64,000 nucleotides of DNA. It comes from Pedobacter cryoconitis. GTDB taxonomy: Bacteria > Bacteroidota > Bacteroidia > Sphingobacteriales > Sphingobacteriaceae. Numbering within the stretch: the first letter of the stretch is position 1; every line of letters begins with the position of its first letter. The stretch covers positions 1,302,001 through 1,366,000 of the forward strand of contig NZ_CP014504.1 in NCBI RefSeq assembly GCF_001590605.1, read 5' to 3'. Below, one piece after another: positions 49,437 through 59,680 of the stretch. Made by a program: the position numbers and the translations under genes. The notes under the pieces are model-generated. The model was not told the DNA's origin and did not search any database. It saw only the letters and a list, made by a program, of their open reading frames with translations.

Positions 49437-51827
49437 TTATTCATATTTCAGCGCATCAATAGTATTGGCAACAGCTGCTTTATAAGAACGGATACTAACA
49501 GTTATCAAAGTAATCAACATTGAGATTAAGAAGGCCAGCGCAAAAGGCCAGACACCTAATTCTATACGGTAGGCAAAGCCCGACAACCATTTTGAAACCA
49601 ATAGATAAGCTAACGGCCATGCAACAAGGTTAGCCACGAAAACCATTACTAAAAATGAACCATTCAGCATTTTTACCAATTCAAAAGTTGATGCGCCCAA
49701 TACCTTTCTGATCGCTACTTCTTTGGTACGTTGAGTAGCCACGAATGAAATTAATCCGAATAGACCAATAAAAGATATGAATATGATTACCCCGGCGAAA
49801 ACCCGAAATAATATAGCCATGATTTTTTCACTTTGATAATAACGGCTAACAACATCACTGACAAATTGAGCATTATAAATCTCATTAGGAAAAGTGCTGT
49901 TCCATAGCGCCTCAACTTCTTTCATAGCGGGCATAAGCTGAGCCTGATCCATCTTTATTGCGACCTTATAATAAGCATTCTTTTGCGGGTAAATTATAAG
50001 CGGAGAAATACTTTGTTGAAGCGATCTGTCATTAAAATCCTTAACTACACCTACAATCGGCATTTTAGTTTCATTCTGACTGATGATTTTACCAATTACC
50101 TCTTTCGGATTACTAATATTCATCTTCTTCAGAAAGGTTTCATTCACTACATAGCCATTCACGGTATCACTATTTAAAAATACTTTTCCTGCTATTAGTT
50201 TTAGATCAAATACCTTAAAATAATCAGCATCTGCTGAAGAGCGCCTGATTTCGAAATCTTCGTTTTGCTGTCCATTGTAAGAGAAATTAGTGGTACTCAT
50301 TTCATTAGACAGTGGGGGAAGCTGGCAATAACTAAAACTTTGAACACCATTTATTTGCAGCACTCTTTCTTTAAAATTCTTATGCTTTGTCAGAGCAATA
50401 CTATCATTTGGTACATTCATAATGGCAATAGCATCAGTTTTAAATCCTAATGGTTTTTGATGTACATAATTCATCTGCTCCATGATAATCACTGTGCCAA
50501 TAATCAGGATAATAGTAATTGAAAATTGGATGACAACCAAAACTTTACGTAAACTCATATTTCCAGAGTTTACCGTGATTTTATTCTTGATCGCTAAAGC
50601 CGGACTAAAACCCGAGATAATTAATGCCGGGTAAAAACCAGCAAGCAAACTCACAACCACTACTAATGTAATCAGAAAGGTGAAAATTACCGGATGCTCA
50701 AAAATGCTGAAAGATATCTGGGTTTTAAATAAGCTTTCCATTTGAGGAAGCGCTAATTCTGTTAAAATACAAGCAATTATTAAAGCGATCAATGTGATGG
50801 TAAAAGTTTCAGTTAAAAACTGAACGATCAATTGCTTGCGTTTACCGCCCAGTACTTTGCGTATACCAACTTCTTTTGAGCGGTTAATTGATTGTGCTGT
50901 AGTTAGGTTAATGAAATTTATACATGCTGTAATGAGTAAGAATAAGCCAATTACACCAAGGCCGTACAGCTCACTTTTAACGGCATATAACTCTGCAAAA
51001 TTACCTTGTTTCTCACTAAAATGGATGTCTTTAAGGGCTTGCAGCGCATTAGTCTGATTACCTTCGATCTTTTTGTCCTGATAGTATTTCTTATTAAAAA
51101 GTCTTAAAGGCTCTTTTAAAGCTGCAGCTCTGAATCCATTTTTCAGCAATACATAACACTCCGTTTGTGAACTTACCGAATCCCAACTCTTATTATTCTT
51201 TTGGGGAAAGTTCTGATAGCTGATCATGATTTTAAGCGGGAAACTACTGTTTTTAGGCATATTCCTAAATACTCCCGTAACTTTCAAGCCCGTTTTATTA
51301 CGAAAGAAAATGGTTTTCCCAATTGCATTTTCTATGGTGCCAAAAAAACTCTTAGCAGTTTCTGCGGATAAAGCCACGGTATTAGGTTCCGTAATCACTG
51401 TTTCTGGATTACCATTCAGCCAGCCCATTTCAAAAATCTCAAAGAATTCTGGTTCGGCATAATGTACAACTTCTTCTGTCTTGATCCGGTCTGTTCCATT
51501 CTGGTCTTTAACCTGGATAATGCCATAACCCATTGATATGGTTGCAATCTTTTCTATTCCAACCAGCTCATTTTTCGCTGCTGCAGATAGCGGTATAGGA
51601 ACTCCCTGTGTATCATCCTCGAAATTGCTGTATTTCCAATGTGTGGTGAATCTGTAAATTCTATCCTGGTTTTTATAACCTTCATCAAAACTCAGTTGAT
51701 AACGAACAAAAATAAAGATGAGGATGCAGCTTGCCATCGCAATAGAAAGCCCCAGAATATTGATCAAAGTATAACCTCTGTTTTTCCAGAGGTTTCTCCA
51801 TGCGATCTTTAAATTTAACTTGAACAT
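49437..51827 (-). CDS. FtsX/MacB-like ABC transporter permease
   Basis: A 796-aa permease with the two-module FtsX layout common in Bacteroidota: an N-terminal helix (IAWRNLWKNRGYTLINILGLSIAMASCILIFIFV region), a MacB-like periplasmic core, helices around residues 285, 335, 380 and 425, a second periplasmic region, and helices near 680, 725 and 760 followed by the typical end ISMLITLITVSIRSYKAA...ALKYE. These act in export or envelope-lipoprotein traffic. The partner ATPase is not adjacent; the ATPase at 53565 pairs with the ABC-2 permease. A sigma-54-like promoter and upstream dyad lie before its start. Confidence 0.88.
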   Translation of the reverse strand: MFKLNLKIAWRNLWKNRGYTLINILGLSIAMASCILIFIFVRYQLSFDEGYKNQDRIYRFTTHWKYSNFEDDTQGVPIPLSAAAKNELVGIEKIATISMGYGIIQVKDQNGTDRIKTEEVVHYAEPEFFEIFEMGWLNGNPETVITEPNTVALSAETAKSFFGTIENAIGKTIFFRNKTGLKVTGVFRNMPKNSSFPLKIMISYQNFPQKNNKSWDSVSSQTECYVLLKNGFRAAALKEPLRLFNKKYYQDKKIEGNQTNALQALKDIHFSEKQGNFAELYAVKSELYGLGVIGLFLLITACINFINLTTAQSINRSKEVGIRKVLGGKRKQLIVQFLTETFTITLIALIIACILTELALPQMESLFKTQISFSIFEHPVIFTFLITLVVVVSLLAGFYPALIISGFSPALAIKNKITVNSGNMSLRKVLVVIQFSITIILIIGTVIIMEQMNYVHQKPLGFKTDAIAIMNVPNDSIALTKHKNFKERVLQINGVQSFSYCQLPPLSNEMSTTNFSYNGQQNEDFEIRRSSADADYFKVFDLKLIAGKVFLNSDTVNGYVVNETFLKKMNISNPKEVIGKIISQNETKMPIVGVVKDFNDRSLQQSISPLIIYPQKNAYYKVAIKMDQAQLMPAMKEVEALWNSTFPNEIYNAQFVSDVVSRYYQSEKIMAILFRVFAGVIIFISFIGLFGLISFVATQRTKEVAIRKVLGASTFELVKMLNGSFLVMVFVANLVAWPLAYLLVSKWLSGFAYRIELGVWPFALAFLISMLITLITVSIRSYKAAVANTIDALKYE

Positions 51828-51849
51828 ATGAGATAGTTATAACTCTGGA

Positions 51850-51868
51850 TTAGCTAATGGTATGCCAA
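51850..51868 (-). promoter_or_regulatory. Sigma-54-like -24/-12 promoter of the FtsX-like gene
   Basis: The minus strand reads TTGGCATACCATTAGCTAA, with GG and GC ten bases apart as required for sigma-54 (TGGCAC-N5-TTGC consensus; two mismatches). The predicted start is about 15 nt before the ATG at 51827. Confidence 0.55.
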
Positions 51869-51926
51869 CCGAAAATTACTCAATAATATATGCCATAACC
51901 ACTTTTCTTTAAAATAAAGCTTTTAT

Positions 51927-51946
51927 ACTGTTCATGAATGAACAGT
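51927..51946. promoter_or_regulatory. Enhancer-like dyad upstream of the FtsX-like gene
   Basis: ACTGTTCAT-GA-ATGAACAGT has perfect 9-bp arms about 95 bp upstream of the predicted sigma-54 start, the usual distance for an NtrC-family activator site. Confidence 0.55.
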
Positions 51947-51986
51947 TAACGATCGGAAACGTACAGTGAAAAAGATAAAAAACACG

Positions 51987-53561
51987 CTATAAATTTCTGG
52001 ATTGATAGTTCCTGACGATAAAACTCATCAATAACACCGCTATATTTATTCCTGTTAATATAACTACATAGCTTAAGCTGTTTGCATGAGGCATACCACC
52101 CAGATAATCATTAAAAGTAAGCTTATTGATCACAGCATAAGTAAGTATGAAAAATATGATTTCATATAGTTTTTTACCATCAGTTATAATTCCGATACCT
52201 GCAGCTAATGAAATGATTAATACTGCTCCATTGATTATATTAACGACAGCGTATATATCTGCTAAAAATGCATACCTCAAAATTACAGGTAGTGCAAGTA
52301 CAATCGCTAAGAGAATACCAGACAGAATTTGTGCCGGCAATATTCTGAACAATGGCCTGTAAGATGCAAATGTGAAATAATGCAGCCTGTTTGTTTTCTC
52401 TTTAGTCGTTAGATCTGACCAGCGCGTAACCTGTAAAAACCATAGAATAGGGAGTAAGTAAGCGTGTGCTATAGCTAAAGGAGCAAAGCACATACTTAGC
52501 CATAGCCCCATATTAACCAGCCAAAACCATTTGTTCCCTTTTCTGACGAGCAGGAGCATTTCAGTCTTTACAAAAGGTAAAATACTATAATCTGTAACCA
52601 AAGGAGGCATTAAACTTCTGTTGATCCCCTGGGGTGTCAGGTTTAATCCATCAATTTGCTTTGGTTCAGTTACTGCTTTCTTTTTAGCAGCAGACTGTTT
52701 GAAATCAAACCGGTGAAAAAAGAAAGAAGAAATATAAACAAGCAGTATACTAATTGCTATCCATAACAGCCGGCTAACCAGAAAAGGTATCTGCCAGTGA
52801 ATTCCTTCATATACAAAAACTTTAAACGGTTTCTTGCCAATGAAGATAAAGCCGAATGACGGATCTTTAACACCTGTGTGAAATTGAGAACTAATTTCCT
52901 GAGCAATACTACTGGTGATTGTTTGCAATCCAAAAGGATCAAGCAGTGTAGCCAGGCTATTGGTTTGCTGCAATTTAATAGCGGCCATTGTTATCCCAAA
53001 AAGCATAAAGTAAATCAGAAATTGCAGCACAGTTCTTTTACCCAAAAATACTTCTGCCAGAATTGCCAGGGCAGAGACTAAAAACATGGCCGGAATTGGT
53101 AATATCAGGTAGGGTAAAACAAAATTGACAAGTACAAAAGGATAACCTGAACCCCTGATAAAAAACATAATTATGCTCACGATAAAGGTGCAGCAAACAA
53201 TAGTAAGCAAGACCATTAAATTGCTTAACATTTTGCTCAACAGGTAATTAAAGTTGGTGATTGGAGTACAGGCAATGATCAGGCCTACCTCAGTATCAAT
53301 ATCTTTCTTAATGCCGCTATTCACCAAAAGAAAACCATACATAGAAAGCATCACAGTGACCATGATAGCCGAAACATAACCAGCCCATGCTGAATTATAA
53401 GCCCCCTTGAAACCTGGAACGTTTAAGGTTGTATAACTTGCGGTATGCAGTGGCACAAATAAATAGGCCATATATACCGTGAAGACCAAAGTGATTAAAA
53501 AAGAATAAGTACGTGTACGCTGTAAATAATCGGCCTGGAGAAGATTGTAGAAGTATTTCAC
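51987..53561 (-). CDS. ABC-2 type transporter permease
   Basis: A 524-aa polytopic membrane protein with at least ten hydrophobic helices and a large central soluble region. The opening MKYFYNLLQADYLQRTRTYSFLITLVF and the DTEVGLIIACTPITNFNYLLSK stretch after the first helices match Bacteroidota ABC-2-type exporters. Its ATPase is encoded immediately upstream with 3 nt between stop and start, so the pair forms one transporter. Cargo unknown. Confidence 0.82.
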   Translation of the reverse strand: MKYFYNLLQADYLQRTRTYSFLITLVFTVYMAYLFVPLHTASYTTLNVPGFKGAYNSAWAGYVSAIMVTVMLSMYGFLLVNSGIKKDIDTEVGLIIACTPITNFNYLLSKMLSNLMVLLTIVCCTFIVSIIMFFIRGSGYPFVLVNFVLPYLILPIPAMFLVSALAILAEVFLGKRTVLQFLIYFMLFGITMAAIKLQQTNSLATLLDPFGLQTITSSIAQEISSQFHTGVKDPSFGFIFIGKKPFKVFVYEGIHWQIPFLVSRLLWIAISILLVYISSFFFHRFDFKQSAAKKKAVTEPKQIDGLNLTPQGINRSLMPPLVTDYSILPFVKTEMLLLVRKGNKWFWLVNMGLWLSMCFAPLAIAHAYLLPILWFLQVTRWSDLTTKEKTNRLHYFTFASYRPLFRILPAQILSGILLAIVLALPVILRYAFLADIYAVVNIINGAVLIISLAAGIGIITDGKKLYEIIFFILTYAVINKLTFNDYLGGMPHANSLSYVVILTGINIAVLLMSFIVRNYQSRNL

Positions 53562-53564
53562 AGG

Positions 53565-54437
53565 CTATGGATTATTTTGAGTTAGAAATAAATAAGCATC
53601 CTCTAAACCCACTTTAACTGGAGCAGAGGAAGGTGCAATAGCATTCAGGTCACTAATGTAACGCACGCGAACCTGATCAATTTGCCTTGCTGTATCAATT
53701 ACCCGATATTTACTTTTAAATGCAGGAAGTGATGCAGGAGCTATAAGAACCTCAAAAACCTTATTTTCTGCGTATTTTATAATATCTGGCTGGCTGCCTT
53801 TCGTAATTAACTTTCCACCTTGCATAACAGCTACTTCATCGGCAATCGTTTCAATATCTGAAACAATATGTGAAGAAAGAATGATGATACAATTATCTGC
53901 AAGATCAGAGATCAGCTGACGGAACCTAACCCGTTCTTCAGGATCAAGGCCCACCGTCGGCTCGTCAAAGATCAGGACTTTAGGATCATTCAATAAAGCC
54001 TGCGCAATACCGATACGTTGTTTCATCCCACCAGAATAAGTGCCAATAGGTCTTTTTGCATCAGCCATCAGGTTTACACCTTCAAGTAATAGTTCAATCC
54101 GCTGATTCAAACCCTTTCCACCAACACCTTTCATCGCAGCTATATAGCTTAGAAATTCATAAGCGTTAAGATTTGGATAAACTCCAAAATCCTGAGGTAG
54201 ATAACCAAGAATTTTGCGGATATGACCAGGACTCTTCACAATGTCAACACCATCTAAAAACAAAGTCCCTTGTGTTGGTTTACTGATTGTCGAGATAATT
54301 TTCATCAGCGTAGATTTACCTGCTCCGTTTGGCCCAAGCAAACCCAGTATCCCATTTTCCAGCGTAATTGAATAATCTTCCAGGCCAGTTTTATGCCGGT
54401 TGTATTTCTTTGTAAGATTTTTAATTTCCAGTACCAT
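53565..54437 (-). CDS. ABC transporter ATP-binding protein
   Basis: A 290-aa ATPase with Walker A GPNGAGKST at residues 35-43, Q-loop LPQDFG, signature YSGGMKQRIGIAQAL near residue 138, Walker B VLIFDEPTVGLDPEE near 158, and the H-loop SSHIVSDIETIADE. The C-terminal extension after residue 215 is typical of ABC-2 partners. It is the energising subunit for the permease at 51987 and leaves 3 nt between the genes. It is the first gene of this minus-strand group. Confidence 0.92.
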   Translation of the reverse strand: MVLEIKNLTKKYNRHKTGLEDYSITLENGILGLLGPNGAGKSTLMKIISTISKPTQGTLFLDGVDIVKSPGHIRKILGYLPQDFGVYPNLNAYEFLSYIAAMKGVGGKGLNQRIELLLEGVNLMADAKRPIGTYSGGMKQRIGIAQALLNDPKVLIFDEPTVGLDPEERVRFRQLISDLADNCIIILSSHIVSDIETIADEVAVMQGGKLITKGSQPDIIKYAENKVFEVLIAPASLPAFKSKYRVIDTARQIDQVRVRYISDLNAIAPSSAPVKVGLEDAYLFLTQNNP

Positions 54438-54865
54438 GCGTTAATTTATATGAATAAGACATAGCAGGCTATATTAAGTTACATCCTGAAAAAAATAAAT
54501 TAAAGCTTAAAATATCACGTTTTAATTCAGCTATAGAAGCTTTCCCGGCACCACACAATTTATTTGACCTGGTTAAAATCAAATTATTTCAAACGCTTGA
54601 AATGATGAAAAAGCGGCCTTTAGCGCGTTTTTGGAGATTTAACTTAGACCATTTAGAATGCTGTTGTTTAATTTCAATTCCTAATCAAACTAAACCAAAT
54701 ATAATATGGCATATTCTCTAAACCTCCCTCCGGGGTATCTGCATCTCTATGTATCGTCCGCTAATCTTCAAATTAATCAAGCCCTCCCTGTATAAGTAAA
54801 TCAATGGTCTTTCCAATTCCACAAATTGGGTAAACAAGCAAAATCAACCAAATATTTCAAAAATT
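54438..54865. other. 428-bp leader between the ABC genes and SusC
   Basis: A divergent region holding the promoters of the ATPase (minus) and SusC (plus). No TAnnTTTG box or ORF is clear. A CCAATT-CCAC-AAATTGG near-dyad at about 54813-54829 lies upstream of SusC. The AT-rich leader is common before SusC genes. Confidence 0.4.
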
Positions 54866-57800
54866 ATGGATAAACTTTACAGCTATTTTCTTTGTATCTC
54901 CCTGTGCTGCTGTCTTTCCCTCACTGCGCACGCACAACAAAAGATAACAGGGACAGTGAAAGACATTCAGGGTTTACCATTACCCGGTGTGAGTGTGAAA
55001 ATTAAAAATACCACCATCGGCTCGTTCACTAACTCGAATGGCCAGTACAGTATCTCTTCTGCCAACCCAAATGGCGTCATCATTTTCAGTTTTGTAGGCT
55101 ACCTTTCTAAAGAACTTTCCTTGAATGGAAAATCGGCGGTCAATGTAACCTTAGATGAAGATACACAAGGGCTTAATGAAGTTGTTGTAGTCGGTTACGG
55201 AACGCAGAAAAAAGTAAACCTAACCGGTTCTGTAGCGCAGATCAGTGGCGATGTATTAACAAACCGGCCAGTTCCAAATGCAATTGCTGCACTTCAGGGA
55301 ATTTCACCAGGAGTGACTATTACCAGGAATAGTGGGAAACCAGGAGCAGAAAGTTATGGATTGCGCATCCGTGGTTTTTCGTCTGCTAATGATACTAAAG
55401 CCTTAGTATTAGTAGATGGGGTTGAAATGGATCTTGCCTTGGTAAATCCGGATGATATTGAAAATATATCCATTTTAAAAGATGCAGCCGCAGCCTCTAT
55501 TTATGGGGCAAGAGCTGCTGGTGGTGTAGTTTTAGTGACTACTAAAAAATCTACAAGTGGTAAAACAAAGATCAATTTTAGTAATAACTACAGTCTAAAT
55601 ATTACAGCAAGACAACCCAAACGTTTAAACTCGTGGGATGAACAAGAACTAATTGATGAAGCCAGGTTTAATGCAACAGGAGCAAAGGAGTTCACAGATG
55701 AGCAAGTGGAGTGGCTTAAAAATCCAAACTTTAATTACAGACCCAGTTTAACCGCAGATCGCTGGGATTATTACGCGAATACAGACTGGATTAAAGAAGG
55801 AATGGATAAAGTGAATGCCTCACAAAATTATGCACTTTCTGTGGGTGGTGGAAAACAAGAATTAAATTACCTTTTATCCGGATCTTATTTTAAACGTGAT
55901 GGTGTGATGCGTTATGGGCCTGATGACAATTCAAGGCAGAATTTACGACTATCAGTAAATTCGCAAATCAATAAATATGTGAGTGTAGGCCTGATTGCTG
56001 GTTATGTGAATTCAACCATTCAGGAAAACTCTTACGATTCAGGTAATATCATAGATTTACTATATCGTATACGGACAAGACAACCTGTTTTTACACCAGC
56101 CGAAGATGTAACTGGTCAGCAGTACAACGGTGACTTGCAATTGAACCCTATTGACATAGAGAAAAATGCGGGAGTTAAAACGACCAGTTATGAAAGTTTT
56201 ACTGGGAAAATTAATTTAAATATAAAAAACGTGGTGAAAGGACTGGCATTCGATGTCTCAGCTTCCAGAAACCAGGACATGTATAACTTAAGATCAGAGA
56301 AAAGAACATTAATCTGGTATGGTAAGAGTACTAATACAATAAGAAACGCTATCAATACACCAAATCAACTTGATGTCACAAAGAATAAAGGTTACCAGGA
56401 TAACCTGACAGGTCAGTTTACTTATGATTTGCAGCTGGCTGATAAACACAACTTTAAATTATTGGCAGGTGCTTCATTTGAACAATACCGTAAGGATGAA
56501 ATCTCAGCAAGTGCAACCAGCATGGTCAGCAATGATTTCTTCAGTCTGAATTTTGGAGATCCTGCAAATAAAACGAATAATGATAAAATTGAAACCTGGG
56601 CTATTGGGTCTCTTTTCGGCAGATTAAACTATAATTATGACGGAAAATATCTTTTAGAAGCCGTGGTACGTCGTGATGGTAGTTCGCGTCTGGGGCCAGA
56701 TAACCGTTTCCAGATATTCCCTGCATTCTCAGCAGGATGGCGCATTAGTGAAGAACCGTTCTTTAAAAATAATGTCCGCTTTGTAGACAATCTGAAAATA
56801 CGTGGATCTTGGGGACAGCAAGGAAATGGTTCTGTGTTAGGTCTGTATGACTATATTTCTTTAATTACCAGTGGATTAACTATTAACGATCAGCCAAATC
56901 TGGTTTTCAATGGTACAAAAGCTCAGTATTTGTTTCAAAAAGACTTAGCATCCAAAAATAAAACATGGGAAACTGTGGAATCAAGTAATATCGGTATTGA
57001 TGCAAGTTTATTCAAAAACAGGTTGACTATTACTGCCGAATACTATCAAAAGTATAATAAAAATATGCTGGCTACTTTAAACCTGCCGAGTATTATCGGC
57101 GTTGGTATTCCAAGTAGTAACGTCGGTGAATTGAAAAGCTGGGGTTCAGAATTGGAAGTAAAATGGAGAGATATCTTTAAAAACGGTGATTACCATATCG
57201 GCTTCAGCATTGCTGACAATCAAAATAAACTGACTAAATATGATGGTAAAAATTCTATAGGATCAGGCGGCAGAGTTGGTTTGTTACAAGGATATCCTTT
57301 AAACAGTCTTTGGGGATATCAAACTGACGGCTATTTCCAGACTCAGGCAGAAGCGGATGCTTATAAAACTAAAGTGAAATATCCATTTTTTGCAAGCCCA
57401 GCACCGGGTGATGTAAAATACAAAGATCTGGATGGTAGTGGAGTGATTGATGCTGGTGGAGGTACGCCAGATAAACCAGGGGATTTAGTTTACCTGGGTA
57501 ACACCAATCCGAGATATACTTTTGGAATTGACTTAGGTGCAAGCTGGAAAGGATTTGATTTCTCTATGTTTTTCCAGGGTGCGTTGAAACGTTCGTTCTT
57601 TATTGAAGAAAACACGTTGTCTCCAATTCTCGGAACTTCAAACATGCCATGGACCATACACCAGGATCACTGGACGCCGGATAATCCGGATGCCTTTTTT
57701 CCACGGATGTATCAAACAAGCGCGCATAATTTCAGGCCTTCTGATAAATGGGTTCAGAATGGAAGTTACATCCGTCTGAAAACTGTACAGCTAGGCTATA

Positions 57801-57985
57801 CTTTTAAAGTGAACAGGAAATATATTCAGAACCTTAAAGTGTATTTCTCCGGACAGGATTTATTTGAAAGAACAAATGTGCTGAGTGTATTTGATCCGGA
57901 ACTGGGAGATAATGACAAAAACGTAAATGCGTCAACTTATCCATTTTACCGTTCAGTATCATTTGGAGTAAATATCACTTTATAA
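54866..57985 (+). CDS. SusC/RagA family TonB-linked outer membrane receptor
   Basis: A 1039-aa outer membrane beta-barrel that imports oligosaccharides with SusD as lid. Order: signal peptide (about residues 1-23, ending AHA), carboxypeptidase-D regulatory-like domain (ITGTVKDIQGLPLPGVSV), TonB box/plug start (LNEVVVVGYGTQKKVNLTGSV) and plug, then a 22-strand barrel with the terminal VSFGVNITL. There is no N-terminal STN extension, so it is not an ECF-anti-sigma-linked type. With the genes to 64000 it forms a polysaccharide-utilisation locus; the substrate is set by the GH2 enzymes. Confidence 0.95.
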   Translation: MDKLYSYFLCISLCCCLSLTAHAQQKITGTVKDIQGLPLPGVSVKIKNTTIGSFTNSNGQYSISSANPNGVIIFSFVGYLSKELSLNGKSAVNVTLDEDTQGLNEVVVVGYGTQKKVNLTGSVAQISGDVLTNRPVPNAIAALQGISPGVTITRNSGKPGAESYGLRIRGFSSANDTKALVLVDGVEMDLALVNPDDIENISILKDAAAASIYGARAAGGVVLVTTKKSTSGKTKINFSNNYSLNITARQPKRLNSWDEQELIDEARFNATGAKEFTDEQVEWLKNPNFNYRPSLTADRWDYYANTDWIKEGMDKVNASQNYALSVGGGKQELNYLLSGSYFKRDGVMRYGPDDNSRQNLRLSVNSQINKYVSVGLIAGYVNSTIQENSYDSGNIIDLLYRIRTRQPVFTPAEDVTGQQYNGDLQLNPIDIEKNAGVKTTSYESFTGKINLNIKNVVKGLAFDVSASRNQDMYNLRSEKRTLIWYGKSTNTIRNAINTPNQLDVTKNKGYQDNLTGQFTYDLQLADKHNFKLLAGASFEQYRKDEISASATSMVSNDFFSLNFGDPANKTNNDKIETWAIGSLFGRLNYNYDGKYLLEAVVRRDGSSRLGPDNRFQIFPAFSAGWRISEEPFFKNNVRFVDNLKIRGSWGQQGNGSVLGLYDYISLITSGLTINDQPNLVFNGTKAQYLFQKDLASKNKTWETVESSNIGIDASLFKNRLTITAEYYQKYNKNMLATLNLPSIIGVGIPSSNVGELKSWGSELEVKWRDIFKNGDYHIGFSIADNQNKLTKYDGKNSIGSGGRVGLLQGYPLNSLWGYQTDGYFQTQAEADAYKTKVKYPFFASPAPGDVKYKDLDGSGVIDAGGGTPDKPGDLVYLGNTNPRYTFGIDLGASWKGFDFSMFFQGALKRSFFIEENTLSPILGTSNMPWTIHQDHWTPDNPDAFFPRMYQTSAHNFRPSDKWVQNGSYIRLKTVQLGYTFKVNRKYIQNLKVYFSGQDLFERTNVLSVFDPELGDNDKNVNASTYPFYRSVSFGVNITL

Positions 57986-58014
57986 GGAAATTATCATTAA
58001 AATAAAACGTAGAG

Positions 58015-59670
58015 ATGAAACAATATAACCTACTACTAATCTTTGTGCTGATGGTTACTTTACTTAACCTGAGCTGTAAAAAGCTGGACAGATTACCAGA
58101 AACATCTTTTACAGATGATCAGTTCTGGAACACTGAAAATGATTTAATAAATGCATCAAACAGAATGTATCAGCAATTGGCTGGTTATACCATAGATAAT
58201 CGTGGAGACGATAACGTGAATCAGTCTGGTTTAAACGTGGTCAGTAACGGTAACCGTGGGGTTGCAGGTACTAGTGATGACTGGACAGTTCCGTACAGAC
58301 AGATTTTTACAGCAAATAATATCCTGGAGAAGGCAGGTAAAGCACAAGTTACCGACGCGGTAAAAAACAGATATTTTGCAGAAGCCCGTTTTTTTAGAGC
58401 TTATGCGTATGCGGCTCTGGTGCAAAAGTACGGAGATGTACCTTTGCTGTTGAAAACGCTGACTATTGAATCACCAGAATTAACGATGCCACGTACAGAA
58501 CGTACAAAGGTGGTGCAATCTATTTATGATGATCTTGATTATGCAGCACTTTGGTTACCAACCAGAGCTGCATTACCAGCTGCTCAATATGGAAGAGTGA
58601 CTAAAAGTGCAGCCTGGGCCTTAAAAGCGAGAGTTGCATTAGATGAAGGTACCAGGGGCAAGTTCTTTAACACGCCGAATTATCAGCAAAATCTTCAACT
58701 TGCCGTACAAGCAGCAACCTTGGTCATGGGGCAGGGGCATACGCTTTTCGCTAATTACCAGGGAATGTTCACGCACGATGGTGAAGGAGCTGGCAATACA
58801 GAGAATGTTTTTGTAAAACTATACGGTTTAACAGCTGCATTAGGTTTAACGCATAATACCTCGCGTGATCTGGAAAACGGAAGAATTGCACCTACCCGTA
58901 ATTTAATCCGCATGTTTTTATATAAAGATGGCTTGCCAGCTTACAATACTGACAATACCCCTTCAACCACTAAATCTACCTTTTTTGTGAATGAAAAAGA
59001 CGAGGTAAGTTACAACACCATTCTGGATAACAGAGATCCGAGGATTACCACTTTAGTTTATAGAAGCGGGGAACAATCTTATCAGAGAGCCTGGGTGCCA
59101 GGGACTTCTTTAGGGACAAGATCAGCTTATGCCGCAAAGAAAGGGTTTAATTCTGCAGATTGGACAACAAATAACAATGCGACTGTACATAAACCATTGA
59201 TCCGTTATGCAGAAGTCTTATTAATTTATGCAGAAGCAAAGTATGAAATGGATGGAGCAATCAGCGATGCAGATTTAAACCTGTCCGTGAACGCGCTAAG
59301 AACAAGAGCCGGTTTACCTGTTAAATTAACCAATGCCTTTGTGACTACGAATAACCTGAGCATGCGCGAAGAAATCAGGAGAGAAAGAACTGTGGAACTA
59401 TGTCTGGAAGGTTTCCGTTACAACGACTTGTTGCGTTGGAAAATTGCAGAAACTGTTTTGCCGAAAACTTTACTGGGTGCTAAGTATAATGTGACAGAAT
59501 GGGTGGGTACTACGGCTGCGTCTTTGAATTTGAATGCAGATAAAGTTTTAATAGTGGAAGATGCCAGTAAAAGGACTTTCGATCCGAAAAGGGATTATTT
59601 ATATCCTGTTCCATTGCAGGAAATCTCACTGAGCGGAAATAATGTCGTACAAAATCCAGGTTGGAATTAA
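58015..59670 (+). CDS. SusD/RagB family nutrient-binding lipoprotein
   Basis: A 551-aa surface lipoprotein with a signal and lipobox LLNLSC (Cys about 20, then KKLDRLPE), followed by the helical TPR-like core (DLINASNRMYQQLAG, RYFAEARFFRAYAYAALVQKYGDVP, LKARVALDEG, ELCLEGFRYNDLLRW). It binds glycans over the SusC pore. It begins 29 bp after SusC and its stop overlaps the frame of the next gene by a short distance; the genes are certainly one operon. Confidence 0.94.
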   Translation: MKQYNLLLIFVLMVTLLNLSCKKLDRLPETSFTDDQFWNTENDLINASNRMYQQLAGYTIDNRGDDNVNQSGLNVVSNGNRGVAGTSDDWTVPYRQIFTANNILEKAGKAQVTDAVKNRYFAEARFFRAYAYAALVQKYGDVPLLLKTLTIESPELTMPRTERTKVVQSIYDDLDYAALWLPTRAALPAAQYGRVTKSAAWALKARVALDEGTRGKFFNTPNYQQNLQLAVQAATLVMGQGHTLFANYQGMFTHDGEGAGNTENVFVKLYGLTAALGLTHNTSRDLENGRIAPTRNLIRMFLYKDGLPAYNTDNTPSTTKSTFFVNEKDEVSYNTILDNRDPRITTLVYRSGEQSYQRAWVPGTSLGTRSAYAAKKGFNSADWTTNNNATVHKPLIRYAEVLLIYAEAKYEMDGAISDADLNLSVNALRTRAGLPVKLTNAFVTTNNLSMREEIRRERTVELCLEGFRYNDLLRWKIAETVLPKTLLGAKYNVTEWVGTTAASLNLNADKVLIVEDASKRTFDPKRDYLYPVPLQEISLSGNNVVQNPGWN

Positions 59671-59680
59671 TTTTAAAAAC

